From NCBI RefSeq assembly GCF_900454025.1, contig NZ_UGQM01000001.1, positions 434,001 through 498,000 of the forward strand: a DNA stretch of 64,000 bases, read 5' to 3'. Each line of letters opens with the position of its first letter. Positions within the stretch are counted from its first letter, which is position 1. The stretch comes from Mycolicibacterium gilvum. Lineage in GTDB: Bacteria > Actinomycetota > Actinomycetes > Mycobacteriales > Mycobacteriaceae. The notes under the pieces were generated by a model. It was not told the DNA's origin, did not search any database, and was given only the letters and a program-made list of their open reading frames with translations. Position numbers and translations under genes: made by a program. Positions 10,462 through 19,835 of this stretch are shown piece after piece.

Positions 10462-11829
10462 ATGACCCCGGTGATACGGCCGGCGGCCGCCCTCGCGGTG
10501 GCCGCGGCGGTGTTCACGATCGGCGCTGCGCCCGCCGGCGCGATCCCGCCGCCGGACGTCGACCCGGCGGCGACACCGCCCAGTGGCGCCGCCGGACCCG
10601 TCGCACCGATGACACAGCGCAACCCCTGTGCTGTCACCGGTGTCGTCCCCGGCTCCGACCCGGCCGCGCCGAGCCCGAACCAGCTGTCGCTCAACATGAG
10701 CGACGCGTGGCGGCACAGTGATGGCAGGGACCAGCTGGTCGCCGTGATCGGCACCGGGGTGACACCGGGGCCGCGGCTGCCCAACGTCGATCCGGGAGGC
10801 GACTTCGTCGGATCCGGAGACGGGCTCACCGACTGTGACGGCAGCGGAACCCTGGTCGCGGGGCTCATCGCCGGAGCGCCCGGACCGGACGGGTTCTCCG
10901 GGGTGGCGCCCGCCGCCCGGATTCTCGCGATCCGACAGACCTCGCCGCGCTATGCGCCGAGCAGCACCGGCGAGGATCCGGCGCTGACCCGGGCGAGCAT
11001 CGAGACCCGGACACTCGCCCGGGCGGTTGTGCGGGCCGCCGACTCCGGTGCCCGCGTCATCGCGATCTCGTCGGTGACCTGTGTTCCGGCCGGGATGAGC
11101 GTCGACCAGAGTGAACTCGGTGCCGCGCTGCGGTATGCCGCGGTGGAGAAGGACGCGGTGATCGTCGCGGCGGCCGGCGACACCGAGGGCTCGACGGGTT
11201 GCGGGGAGAATCCGCTCAATGATCCGGCCCGACCGGCCGATCCACGCAACTGGGCGGGGGTCTCCACGCTGGCGATCCCCGCGTGGTGGGAGCAGTACGT
11301 GCTATCGGTCGGCTCGGTCGGACCCCAGGGTCGTCCGTCGGCGTTCACGATGGCGGGGCCGTGGGTCGGGATCGCCGCTCCCGGGGAGGACATCACCTCG
11401 GTGAGCAACGACGCGGCGGGCGGCCTGGCGAACGGCACGCTGAACGGCGAGCAGCAGTACGACCCGCTCAGTGGCACCGGCTATGCGACCGCCTACGTCG
11501 CCGGGGTTGCGGCGCTGGTGCGCAGCAGGTTTCCCGCCCTGACGGGACCGCAGGTACGGGAGCGTCTGACGGGGACGGCGAATCAGGCCGCGCGGGCGCC
11601 GTCGAATCTGGTCGGTGCGGGTCGCGTCGATCCCGTGGCCGCGCTGACCTGGAATGTACCGGCTGCCGGCGTGGACGCTTCCGTCCCGAAACAGGTTGCC
11701 GCGCCTCCTGATACACCGCCCGCTGACCCATTGCCGCGCCTGGTCGCCTACGCCGGGGTGGGGGTGCTCGCCGCGGTGGTGATCGCCGCGGCGGTGCTGC
11801 GCGCGAAACGAAAGGACCCGTCCGCATGA
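10462..11829 (+). CDS. mycP3: MycP3, mycosin-family subtilisin-like protein with a degenerate active site
   Basis: Mycosins are membrane-anchored subtilases that cap the ESX complex. This 455-residue protein has a signal peptide (about 1-27), a subtilase-like domain (about 88-395) and a C-terminal membrane helix (about 425-446), so the architecture is intact. The catalytic positions are not. VAVI-G97-TGV stands where Asp is normal, CDG-S128-GTLVAG where His is normal, and SGT-G340-YATAY where the Ser nucleophile is normal. The oxyanion Asn is Asp240 (AAAGD). The codons are GGC 10750, AGC 10843, GAC 11179 and GGC 11479. The frame is uninterrupted, so this appears to be a conserved pseudoprotease rather than a pseudogene. 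Confidence 0.93.
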   Translation: MTPVIRPAAALAVAAAVFTIGAAPAGAIPPPDVDPAATPPSGAAGPVAPMTQRNPCAVTGVVPGSDPAAPSPNQLSLNMSDAWRHSDGRDQLVAVIGTGVTPGPRLPNVDPGGDFVGSGDGLTDCDGSGTLVAGLIAGAPGPDGFSGVAPAARILAIRQTSPRYAPSSTGEDPALTRASIETRTLARAVVRAADSGARVIAISSVTCVPAGMSVDQSELGAALRYAAVEKDAVIVAAAGDTEGSTGCGENPLNDPARPADPRNWAGVSTLAIPAWWEQYVLSVGSVGPQGRPSAFTMAGPWVGIAAPGEDITSVSNDAAGGLANGTLNGEQQYDPLSGTGYATAYVAGVAALVRSRFPALTGPQVRERLTGTANQAARAPSNLVGAGRVDPVAALTWNVPAAGVDASVPKQVAAPPDTPPADPLPRLVAYAGVGVLAAVVIAAAVLRAKRKDPSA

Positions 11830-12731
11830 TCGTCCGGCTCAGTCTGGCCGCGCTGTTCGTCATCCCCGCGGCGATGGCGTATCCCTGGCAGACCACTTTC
11901 GACCGTTGGCTCCTCGGTGCCGCGGTGGCTGTGGTCGTCATCCTGTTCGCCTGGTGGCGGGGACTTTTCGTCACCACGCTGGTCGCGCGCCGGATCCGGC
12001 TGCTCACCCGTCGTGGTCGCAGTGCCGATGACGGGGACGCGGGCGAGTTCGCCACGGTGGCGCTGCGGGTGGAGCAGGGACAGGCCGACCTGCCGCTCGC
12101 CCTGGCGGCCGACCACCTGGACCGCTACGGCATCGCCTTCGACAAGGTCCGCGTCACCAGCCGTGAGGCCGCCGGTCATCGCACCACGTGGGTGAGCCTG
12201 ACCCTCGGTGCCGCATCGAACATCGCGGCGCTGACGGCGAGGTCGCCGCAGATCCCGTTGCAGGACACCGTGCAGGTCGCCGCGCGGCGGCTCGCCGACC
12301 ATCTGCGCGAACGCGGCTGGGAGGTGACGATCGACGATGCGCCCGGACCGCTGCCCGGTGACGGAGGCAAGGAGACCTGGCGGGGTGTCGTCGACGGGCA
12401 CGGACACCTGGCCGCCTACCGCGTCCGCGTCGACGAACGACTGACCGAAACCCTGGCCGCCGCGGGATCGGCCGGGACGGAATTCTGGTCCGCGGTCGAA
12501 TTCACTGGCAGCAGAACCAGTCCCGAGATCGCCGCATCCTGCGCGTTGCGCACCACGGACCGTCCGCCGGCGATCGCCGGGTTGACCGCGGAGCGGGGCC
12601 TGCACCGCTCGGCGCTCGACGCGCTGGGCCCGACGTCGCACCGGCGGCTGCTCGCACCTCCGGTCCCCGCGACACCGGAACTGGTGGCGCAGCTGCGCTT
12701 GCCGGTCGGCGCGATCCTCAGCCGAACATGA
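11826..12731 (+). CDS. eccE3: EccE3, ESX-3 peripheral membrane subunit
   Basis: EccE3 sits at the periphery of the ESX-3 membrane complex. The 301-residue product has two N-terminal membrane helices (about 3-20 and 31-50, ending in AVVVILFAWWRGLF) followed by a soluble domain, the standard family layout. Its ATG overlaps the mycP3 stop (ATGA at 11826-11829). It closes the operon, and its last 14 bases overlap the 3' end of the convergent hydrolase gene. Confidence 0.93.
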   Translation: MIVRLSLAALFVIPAAMAYPWQTTFDRWLLGAAVAVVVILFAWWRGLFVTTLVARRIRLLTRRGRSADDGDAGEFATVALRVEQGQADLPLALAADHLDRYGIAFDKVRVTSREAAGHRTTWVSLTLGAASNIAALTARSPQIPLQDTVQVAARRLADHLRERGWEVTIDDAPGPLPGDGGKETWRGVVDGHGHLAAYRVRVDERLTETLAAAGSAGTEFWSAVEFTGSRTSPEIAASCALRTTDRPPAIAGLTAERGLHRSALDALGPTSHRRLLAPPVPATPELVAQLRLPVGAILSRT

Positions 12732-13923
12732 ACGGCGCCAGGAACTTCGTCATCCGGCGCAGGTAGTCCGGTTGGCTGACGTGCAGCACATGGTTGCCCG
12801 GGAACCAGTGGAAGGCACAGTGATCCCAGTGTCTCCACAGCATCTCGGCCTGCTCCGGAGGCGCCAAGCGGTCACCGAGGCCGGCGATGATCAGCCGACG
12901 GTCCTTGGCGGGTAGTGGGCGGTAGTTCAGCGGCGACGAGTACATCGTCGCCGCGTCGACCAGCGCGGTGTCGGTGCCGGCGATCCGGTCACGCAGCGCG
13001 ACAACCTTGTTCGCGGGGAACCACTCGTCGACCGTGCGGTCCGGCGTCACCACGGGCACATTCGGGATGACCGCCTGGATCCGGTCGTCCACGCTCGCGA
13101 TCAGCGCGGAGGTGTAGCCGCCCAACGACATCCCGGTCAGCGCGACCCGGTCGACGCCGGTGAACTCGAGGTAGTCGAGGAGAGACCGGAAGTCGTGCAC
13201 CGCCTGGGCCATGGCTTCGGCGAAACCGGCCATGCCGTGGGCGAAGTAGCCGTGACCGCTGAACGGTGAGTACTTCTCGGCGCGGCGCCCGTGGAACGGA
13301 AGCGTGTAGAGGACCACGTCGTATCCGCACCGGTAGAACCAGGGCAACGAGAAGAACAGCCCGTTGAACAGGTACGCCGACCCCATGAAACCGTGGATCA
13401 GGCAGAGCGTCGGTCGCGGACCGTCGTCGTGCCGCCAGTGCTGGGCGTGCACGATGTTGTTGCGGGCGAAGCCTGCCCGGTGGTCACGCAGCGCGGGGTT
13501 CACCGCGCGGAAGCTGCTCTCGAACCGGATGTTGCGGACGTTCCCGTGCGCCACCCACTCGGCGACCGGGTTGGCCGCGCGGGACGACACCCGCGGCGGT
13601 GACTGCGGTGCGGGGAACGACAGCTGGGGATCTTGGGCCGCGGCCAACTCGGCGTAGAAGCGCAGGTGTTCCTGTTCGGTGGCAGCGGCGGACCTGTTCA
13701 GCGCTTGGGCGAGCGTGGGCACCATGGTGACGCTGAGAAGCGAGGCGATGGAGGTGCGCAGCGCGAGGTCAGCGACGGCCGAGGAGTCCACGATGAGGCG
13801 CTGGCGCAGGGTCAGGTCGACGCGCCGGGGGAGTCCGCGGGCAGTGGCGTCGGCGCCGGGGACATCGGGTACCGGAAGGGGTAGCACCTCGTCGGGCACA
13901 CTGTCGGGCTCCACGTCTCGCAT
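12718..13923 (-). CDS. Alpha/beta-hydrolase family protein (Rv0293c-like)
   Basis: The protein has 401 residues, close to the M. tuberculosis protein at the same position. The alpha/beta-hydrolase signatures are [11 protein letters not shown] (oxyanion region, about 188-198) and the nucleophile elbow GMSLGG with Ser266. A late GNHVLHVS supplies the probable catalytic His. No clear signal peptide is present and the substrate is unknown. The ATG at 13923 fits best, although the open frame continues further upstream into tam antisense. It is convergent with and overlaps eccE3 by 14 bases, and diverges from tam across only 39 bases. Confidence 0.85.
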   Translation of the reverse strand: MRDVEPDSVPDEVLPLPVPDVPGADATARGLPRRVDLTLRQRLIVDSSAVADLALRTSIASLLSVTMVPTLAQALNRSAAATEQEHLRFYAELAAAQDPQLSFPAPQSPPRVSSRAANPVAEWVAHGNVRNIRFESSFRAVNPALRDHRAGFARNNIVHAQHWRHDDGPRPTLCLIHGFMGSAYLFNGLFFSLPWFYRCGYDVVLYTLPFHGRRAEKYSPFSGHGYFAHGMAGFAEAMAQAVHDFRSLLDYLEFTGVDRVALTGMSLGGYTSALIASVDDRIQAVIPNVPVVTPDRTVDEWFPANKVVALRDRIAGTDTALVDAATMYSSPLNYRPLPAKDRRLIIAGLGDRLAPPEQAEMLWRHWDHCAFHWFPGNHVLHVSQPDYLRRMTKFLAPFMFG

Positions 13924-13962
13924 GCTAACCCGTGCATCGCCCGCAGATGCCACACTGGCGCC

Positions 13963-14730
13963 ATGTGGAACCCCGCCGTCTATCTGACCTATGCGGACCA
14001 CCGGGGCAGACCGTACTACGACCTGCTGTCGAGGGTGGATGCCCGGGAGCCGCGCCGCATCGTCGATCTCGGTTGCGGCCCCGGAAATCTCACCCGCACG
14101 CTCACCCAACGATGGCCCGGCGCGGTCGTCGAGGCGTGGGACTCCTCGGAGGAGATGGTGACCGCGGCACGGGAGCGGGGAGTCGACGCGCGGGTGGGTG
14201 ACGTCCGGGACTGGGCTCCGCTGCCGGACACCGACGTGGTGGTCAGCAACGCGACGCTGCACTGGGTACCCGAGCATCCCGACCTTCTGCTGCGTTGGGC
14301 GGGGCAGCTGGGTGCGGGCTCCTGGATCGCGTTTCAGGTGCCCGGCAACTTCGACGCGCCGTCGCATCGGGCCGTGCGCGACCTCGTTTCGAGCGCGCGA
14401 TGGGCACACCTGTTGCGGGACTTCCCATTCGAGAAGTCCGAGGTCGTCAGGCCGGCCGCGGGCTATGCCGAATTGTTGACCGACGCCGGCTGCACCGTCG
14501 ATGCGTGGGAGACCACCTATGTCCACGAGCTGACCGGCGAGAACCCTGTCCTGGAGTGGATCGGAGGCACCGCGCTGCGGCCGGTTCGTGCGGCGTTGCC
14601 GGACCACGACTGGCAGGAGTTCCGCGCCGAGCTGATCCCGCTTCTCGACGCGGCGTATCCGCGCCGCGCCGACGGGATCACCTTCTTCCCGTTCCGGCGG
14701 ATCTTCGTCGTGGCGCGGGTGAAGAACTAA
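13963..14730 (+). CDS. tam: Trans-aconitate 2-methyltransferase
   Basis: This is a SAM-dependent methyltransferase of 255 residues. It methylates trans-aconitate, which would otherwise inhibit aconitase. The Rossmann SAM-binding motif I is [11 protein letters not shown] (about 35-45), and ATLHWVPEH (about 98-106) matches the Tam family. The N-terminal [22 protein letters not shown] is the family's characteristic opening. It is divergent from the neighbouring hydrolase gene, and its position after ESX-3 matches tam in M. tuberculosis as I recall. Confidence 0.9.
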   Translation: MWNPAVYLTYADHRGRPYYDLLSRVDAREPRRIVDLGCGPGNLTRTLTQRWPGAVVEAWDSSEEMVTAARERGVDARVGDVRDWAPLPDTDVVVSNATLHWVPEHPDLLLRWAGQLGAGSWIAFQVPGNFDAPSHRAVRDLVSSARWAHLLRDFPFEKSEVVRPAAGYAELLTDAGCTVDAWETTYVHELTGENPVLEWIGGTALRPVRAALPDHDWQEFRAELIPLLDAAYPRRADGITFFPFRRIFVVARVKN

Positions 14731-14821
14731 CGACGCCAACTTATCCCCACATCCGAGTTCATCCACAGGCGGCGTATTCGGCGATGGTCGACACCGCCGA
14801 ACGGCGATTACTGTCGCTCAT

Positions 14822-16360
14822 ATGTTCGAAGAGTTGATGGACGCGGCGGGGCGTGCGCGGGGCGCGGCGGCGATCGGCGCATGGGCGCGCATCGAGAATG
14901 CCGCAGTTGCGCAACGGCTCTCGGCGATGGCCGACCTGCTCGAAAGCAGGCTGACGGACAAGGACAGTGCCGAGCGCGATCAGTGGTGCCTCGACAACTG
15001 GGACGCGGTGTCGGCCGAGGTGGCAGCAGGTCAACACACGTCGCTCGGTGTCGCGTCGAACGAACTCCTCGATGCGTGGACACTGAGGAGGCGGTTGCCG
15101 CGAGTCGCCGAGGTCTTCGCCTCCGGGGCGATCTCCTACCGCCTGGTGAAGTCGGTGGTGAAACGCACCCGACTGGTGGTCGATCCGGAGGTCATGGCGA
15201 AGATCGACGCCGAGATCGCTGCGCACATCCGCGGGTGGGGCCCGCTGTCGGTGGCCAAGCACGAGGCCGAGATCGACCACTGGGTCGACCTCTACGACCC
15301 CGCGGCGGTCGTACATGCCGAGAGTGCCGCCCGTTCGCGGCATGTCGACGTCACACCGGCTGCCGACGGATCGGGGACCTGCTTCGTCGAAGCCGTCCTG
15401 TACGCCCACGACGGCGAGGTGATGGACCGGCGACTGGACGACATGGCGCGCGGCGTGTGCCTCGCGGACCCGCGCACGCATGAGCAGCGACGGGCGGATG
15501 CTCTCGCCGCGATCATGAACAAGGCGGACCGGCTGTCGTGTCTGTGCGGTGCCGAGGACTGCGAAGCTGGTGCGCGCACAACGAGTTCGGTCGTCGTCCA
15601 CGTGATCGCCGAGGAGTCGAGCCTGACCGACGACACGCCGGTGGCTCTGAACGGCGACAAGCCCGCTTCCCCCGAACCGGAGCCCGAGTCGGAGCCCAAG
15701 CCGGAGCCCTCGCGGTTCGAGTCGCTGCTGGGACCCGTCCCGGCGGCGGGGCCGGCGAAGACCAATCCGGCGGTGGTCCTGGGCGGCGGGTTGTTGCCAG
15801 GGCCGCTGCTGGCAGCCACGCTCGCGCAGACCGCGACGATCAGGCGGCTGGTTCATCCGGGGGATTCACCAGCGGAACCTCGCTACGTGCCGTCGGCCAA
15901 GCTGGCGGACTTCGTGCGGTGTCGCGACATGACGTGCCGTTTCCCGGGTTGCGACGTGGCAGCCTACAGCTGTGATCTCGACCATACGATCGCGTATCCG
16001 GTCGGGCCGACGCAGGCGTCGAATCTCGCCTGTCTGTGCCGAAAACATCACCTGCTCAAGACTTTCTGGGGCTGGCGCGATGTCCAGTATCCGGACGGAA
16101 CTGTCCTGTGGACGTCCCCGGGTGGGCAGACGTTCACGACGCATCCTGGGAGCCGGGTGTTGTTCCCGTCGTTGTGCCGGCCCACCGCGCCGGTCGCGGT
16201 CGACGCCGGCGTCCGGGCTCCCACGCCGAGCGCACCGTCCGGGCTCGGCATGCCTCGCCGCACGCAGACCCGGGCGCAGGTGCGGGCCAGGCGCATCCAC
16301 GACCAACGAGCCGAGAACCAGGCACTGTTGGAGGGTCGCAACCATGCCCCTCCGTTCTGA
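14822..16360 (+). CDS. DUF222 / HNH endonuclease domain protein (13E12-type)
   Basis: This 512-residue protein belongs to the actinobacterial 13E12 repeat family. It has an N-terminal DUF222 helical domain (about 1-290), a charged SPEPEPESEPKPEPS linker (about 281-295) and a C-terminal HNH module. The HNH module comprises CRFPGCDVAAYSCDLDH (His388), the NLACLCRKHH Cys/His zinc-like cluster, and a Trp-rich end. Such genes are multicopy in mycobacteria and their biological role is unsettled. The ATG at 14822 starts MFEELMDAAG, the typical opening. Confidence 0.86.
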   Translation: MFEELMDAAGRARGAAAIGAWARIENAAVAQRLSAMADLLESRLTDKDSAERDQWCLDNWDAVSAEVAAGQHTSLGVASNELLDAWTLRRRLPRVAEVFASGAISYRLVKSVVKRTRLVVDPEVMAKIDAEIAAHIRGWGPLSVAKHEAEIDHWVDLYDPAAVVHAESAARSRHVDVTPAADGSGTCFVEAVLYAHDGEVMDRRLDDMARGVCLADPRTHEQRRADALAAIMNKADRLSCLCGAEDCEAGARTTSSVVVHVIAEESSLTDDTPVALNGDKPASPEPEPESEPKPEPSRFESLLGPVPAAGPAKTNPAVVLGGGLLPGPLLAATLAQTATIRRLVHPGDSPAEPRYVPSAKLADFVRCRDMTCRFPGCDVAAYSCDLDHTIAYPVGPTQASNLACLCRKHHLLKTFWGWRDVQYPDGTVLWTSPGGQTFTTHPGSRVLFPSLCRPTAPVAVDAGVRAPTPSAPSGLGMPRRTQTRAQVRARRIHDQRAENQALLEGRNHAPPF

Positions 16361-16373
16361 ATCCCGCCGCGAC

Positions 16374-16856
16374 CTAGGGGTGGTAGGGCACTCCGACGGC
16401 GCGGAACACGAACTCGGGGGACGCGTCGAAGGCCAGCGATGTGCGGGGCAGTCGGGCGAGGACGTCGCGGGGGATGTCCTCCTTGTAATGCAGCGACAGC
16501 TCGCCCGAGCAGCGGGGGTCGACAGCGGAGACGTCGACATCGAGGGTCAGCCCCGTCTCGGACAGCTCGGCCTTGACCGACCCGGTCTGCGGGGCGTCCC
16601 AACGCTGGTCGATCGTGCGGCCTGCCAGTTTCGGCACCGTGGACAGCGTGCCGAGCACGCGTTCGTTGGTCAGCACCAACGACCCGACATAGCTGGCGAT
16701 GCTCCCTCCGGAGCGCAACCCGGGGACGGTGCCGCGGAAACGCCGTGTCACCGCGACGTACTCCGACATGAAAAGCACCCCCTCGGCCTCCACCTCCGCG
16801 CGCAACGCGCTGGGCAGCTTGCCGATTCGGAACAGCTTCCGAAGAAAGACAGCCAT
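16374..16856 (-). CDS. Conserved hypothetical protein, 160 aa
   Basis: I do not recognise a named family. The product is soluble, with no signal peptide or membrane helix. It starts MAVFLRKLFRIGKLP and contains a beta-rich stretch with LVLTNERVLGTLSTVP, reminiscent of PH-like domains that describe surface expression levels, but this is only a visual impression. It is convergent with the HNH gene (13 bases between stops) and divergent from the PAP2 gene at 16991. Confidence 0.7.
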   Translation of the reverse strand: MAVFLRKLFRIGKLPSALRAEVEAEGVLFMSEYVAVTRRFRGTVPGLRSGGSIASYVGSLVLTNERVLGTLSTVPKLAGRTIDQRWDAPQTGSVKAELSETGLTLDVDVSAVDPRCSGELSLHYKEDIPRDVLARLPRTSLAFDASPEFVFRAVGVPYHP

Positions 16857-16990
16857 GTGCGAACCGTAGCTCAGCCGCGGGGAACGCCGAGAGCGCCGTA
16901 GACGAACTTCGGCGGAGTGGTGGGCACTGTCGCCGGCATCGCCATTGCGGGCGCTCGATTTGCTCGGTGATTTGGGGTACAGGTGGTCAC

Positions 16991-17659
16991 GTGACCCCGG
17001 ACAACAGGCGGCTACTGGCCGGCGTCGTCGCCGCCCTCGCCGTGTACGGGCTCCTGTGGGCCGGCTGGGCGCAGGACTGGGGATGGCTGACCCGCGCCGA
17101 CGACGCCGCGCTGGACGCCGCGTACCGCGTCGGCGAATCTCACAGCGGCTGGGTGACGGCCTGGGACGTGTTCTGCACGGTCCTGGGGCCCGGAGCGTTC
17201 CGGCTCGCGGTGCTCGTTCTCATCGTGCTGGCACTGCTGCGGCGCAGGATCCGGCTCGCGGTGTTCCTGGTCGTCACCGTGGAACTCAGCGGTCTGGTCA
17301 CCGAGATCGCCAAGCACCTGGCCGGCCGCGCCCGACCCGACACCGCGTTCGTCGATGCGTGGGGGCTGTCGTTCCCGTCGGGGCACGCGCTCGGCGTGCT
17401 GGTGGCCGTCGCCGCGCTGCTGTCCGTCGCCGTGCCCGCGGTCGCTCCGTCGAGGCGGGCGTGGCTGATCGCCCTCGGTGTCGTCATCGTCGTGACGGTC
17501 GGCGTGGGTCGGGTGATACTCAACGTGCACCACCCGTCGGACGTCCTGGCCGGATGGGCGCTGGGCTACGCGTACTTCCTCGTCTGCCTGCGTCTGGTTC
17601 CCCCGGCGACGCTCACACGGCGGGACGAAACACCGGCAGAGCTCGATATTGCACGCTGA
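16991..17659 (+). CDS. PAP2-family membrane phosphatase
   Basis: This is a 222-residue integral membrane phosphatase of the phosphatidic-acid phosphatase type 2 family, probably acting on a lipid or polyprenyl (di)phosphate. About six hydrophobic helices are present. The three phosphatase motifs are present: KHLAGRARPD (about 104-113), SFPSGHALG (about 122-130) and RVILNVHHPSDVLAG (about 174-188). GTG 16991 is preferred over an in-frame start at 16967, which adds an unlikely leader. Its 3' end overlaps the convergent gene below by 47 bases. Confidence 0.85.
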   Translation: MTPDNRRLLAGVVAALAVYGLLWAGWAQDWGWLTRADDAALDAAYRVGESHSGWVTAWDVFCTVLGPGAFRLAVLVLIVLALLRRRIRLAVFLVVTVELSGLVTEIAKHLAGRARPDTAFVDAWGLSFPSGHALGVLVAVAALLSVAVPAVAPSRRAWLIALGVVIVVTVGVGRVILNVHHPSDVLAGWALGYAYFLVCLRLVPPATLTRRDETPAELDIAR

Positions 17660-19106
17660 AACTCGCCTCGTCGATCTCGGTCCCGACCTCGCCGTCGAGT
17701 GCCAGCACCGTCGGCCCGTCCGGTGACCTGAACGAGAATTCCGGCACCTTGAGCTCGTGATACAGCGGGCTGCGCGTCAGCCGCCCCAGCACCAGCGCGG
17801 TCAGGATCCGCAGCCTGCTCAGCCGTCGCCCCGTCTCGAGGATCCGCACGTCGAGCAGGCCGTCGTCCATCCGGGTTCGCCGCGACGGCGCGAATCCGGT
17901 CGGGAGATAGCCCGAGTTCCCCAGGAAGAACAGGGAGGTCTGCAGCGTCTTGTTGTCGTACTCGATCCGCACCGGCTCGCCGCGCCGCAAGGTGTGGAAC
18001 ATCGCGTAGACGCCGGCCAGCGGCTTGCCGATCTTGTGCTCGAGTTTCTCGCGCGTCTGTACGAAGCGCGGGTAGGCGCCGATGCTGGCGGTGTTGACCA
18101 CCATCTGCTTCTCGTTCATGCAGACGATGTCGACACACGACACGGTGCCCTGCCTGATCGCCGCCACGGTCTTGGCCGTCGTATCGCAGCCGATGTCCTT
18201 CGCGAAATGGTTGAACGTGCCCGCGGGGAAGACCGCCAGTGGCAGACCCGCCGCCACCGCGATCGACGCCGCGGCCGCGACCGTCCCGTCACCGCCTCCG
18301 ACGCCGAGCACCTCCGCGCGGTCGGCGGCCGACTGCAGAACGGATGCCACGTCGTCGTCCTCGTCGAGCTCCACGATCTCGGCCTTCGGCAGCGCCTCGC
18401 GGACCTCGTCGACCACCCGTGCCCCGGTACCGCTGCCCGACGCCGGATTGATGACGAGCACGAGACCCTCACCCTCGGGTCGCTCCGGGGTGTCGACCCG
18501 CAACGGATCCGAGACGGGCAACCGGGTCTCGACGATCGGCGGCACGATCCGCGCACCCAGCACCGCGATGCCCGCGCCGAGGCCGAATCCGGCGAGCACA
18601 TCCCCCGGATAGTGGGCGCCGGTGGCGACCCTGGACATGCCGACCAGCCCTGCCAGCAGCGCCAGACCCAGCCCGGCCGGCGGGTTCTCCAGTCCGACCC
18701 CGATGGAGAACGCGGCCGCGCTGGCCGAGTGACCCGACGGCAGCGAGTTCGACGTCGGATGGCGCCGTGTCTGGCGGGCCAGCGGCACGAAACTCCAGTT
18801 CGGCCGCTCACGCTTCCACACCCTCTTGGCGCCCTGATTGGTCACCAGGCTGGTCACGGCCAGCGTCGCCACCCCGCGCACCGCACCGCGCTTCACCGAC
18901 GGGCTTCCCAACGCCATCAGACCGGCCGCGATCCCGAACCACAGCTTCGAATGGTCGGCGGCCCTGGTCAGGCGCGGCATCACCGCATCGAGCAGCGGGC
19001 TCGGCGACTCCGCGATCGCTTCGAAGACCTCCCTGTCCAGCGTGCCGAGGCCCACCCCGATCTGTCGGATACCGCGGCCACGTCGCCCCACAGGCAGAAG
19101 GTCCAT
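17613..19106 (-). CDS. Fusion of PAP2 phosphatase and diacylglycerol kinase catalytic (LCB5-like) domains
   Basis: The 497-residue protein has an N-terminal PAP2 half (about 1-185) with KRVWKRERPNW, SLPSGHSASAAAFS and HYPGDVLAGFG motifs between hydrophobic helices. The C-terminal half is a DAGK/sphingosine-kinase-like domain (about 205-495) with VLVINPASGSGTG, the nucleotide-binding GVGGGDGTVAAA and FPAGTFNHFAKDIG. It could dephosphorylate and rephosphorylate lipids, but the substrate is unknown. The start at ATG 19106 (MDLLPVGRRGR) is chosen over distant upstream codons. It is convergent with another PAP2 gene and divergent from the gene at 19165. Confidence 0.86.
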   Translation of the reverse strand: MDLLPVGRRGRGIRQIGVGLGTLDREVFEAIAESPSPLLDAVMPRLTRAADHSKLWFGIAAGLMALGSPSVKRGAVRGVATLAVTSLVTNQGAKRVWKRERPNWSFVPLARQTRRHPTSNSLPSGHSASAAAFSIGVGLENPPAGLGLALLAGLVGMSRVATGAHYPGDVLAGFGLGAGIAVLGARIVPPIVETRLPVSDPLRVDTPERPEGEGLVLVINPASGSGTGARVVDEVREALPKAEIVELDEDDDVASVLQSAADRAEVLGVGGGDGTVAAAASIAVAAGLPLAVFPAGTFNHFAKDIGCDTTAKTVAAIRQGTVSCVDIVCMNEKQMVVNTASIGAYPRFVQTREKLEHKIGKPLAGVYAMFHTLRRGEPVRIEYDNKTLQTSLFFLGNSGYLPTGFAPSRRTRMDDGLLDVRILETGRRLSRLRILTALVLGRLTRSPLYHELKVPEFSFRSPDGPTVLALDGEVGTEIDEASFSVQYRALPVFRPAV

Positions 19107-19164
19107 GGCGCCCAACTTACGCAGATGCGCGGAAATCGAACTCACCGATGGCACAGTTGTGGCC

Positions 19165-19824
19165 ATGCTGCGCCGCCTGTCGACTTTGCTGTGCGCCATC
19201 GCCGTCGCCGGACTGCTCACCGCGCCGCACGCCGGCGCGTTCGCGCCGTGGTTCGCGAACTCGGTCGGTGCGGCCACCCAGGTACTCGCGGTCACCGGGG
19301 CCGGCGGGTCCGATGCGAAACTCGACGTCTGGCAGCGCACCCCGGCAGGGTGGAAGCCGGTGGACGGCGGCGTCGGCATCGCGGCCAAGGTGGGTGCGAA
19401 AGGACTGTCGCCCAACCATTTCGAGGGCTCGATGATGACCCCGACGGGGGTCTACTCGCTCGACTTCGCCTTCGGTACCCGGCCCGATCCCGGGAGCGGA
19501 CTGAAGTACGTGCAGGTCGGCTCGAACCACTGGTGGGACGGGGACGTCGCAAGCCCGACCTACAACACGATGCAGGTGTGCGACCGACAGAACTGCCGCT
19601 TCGCGACGAGTGGCACCGGCACGGAGAACCTGAACATTCCGCAGTACGCCCACGCGGTGGTGATGGGCGTCAACAAGGAGCGCATCCCCGGCAAGGGCAG
19701 CGCCTTCTTCCTGCACAGTTCGACCGGGGATGCGACCGCCGGATGCGTGGCGATCGACGATGCCACGCTGGTGACGATCATGCGCTGGCTGCGACCGGGC
19801 GCGGTGATCGCGATCGCGGAGTAG
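19165..19824 (+). CDS. Secreted L,D-transpeptidase-like (YkuD) protein
   Basis: This 219-residue exported protein has a cleavable signal peptide (about 1-25, ending in the APHAGAF region). It carries a catalytic-type signature HSSTGDATAGCVAI with Cys194, typical of YkuD-fold L,D-transpeptidase relatives, and an upstream MMTPTGVYSLDFAFG strand region. This suggests action on peptidoglycan stem peptides, but the subgroup lacks the usual CWBD/Ig domains and may be a hydrolase or transpeptidase of other specificity. ATG 19165 is chosen because the signal peptide starts there. Confidence 0.82.
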   Translation: MLRRLSTLLCAIAVAGLLTAPHAGAFAPWFANSVGAATQVLAVTGAGGSDAKLDVWQRTPAGWKPVDGGVGIAAKVGAKGLSPNHFEGSMMTPTGVYSLDFAFGTRPDPGSGLKYVQVGSNHWWDGDVASPTYNTMQVCDRQNCRFATSGTGTENLNIPQYAHAVVMGVNKERIPGKGSAFFLHSSTGDATAGCVAIDDATLVTIMRWLRPGAVIAIAE

Positions 19825-19835
19825 CCCGCGACGGT

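Noticed and set aside
14743..14770. TTATCCCCACA and TCATCCACA near tam/HNH resembling DnaA boxes
   Set aside because: Only two imperfect copies, no AT-rich unwinding element or dnaA/dnaN context; not an origin.
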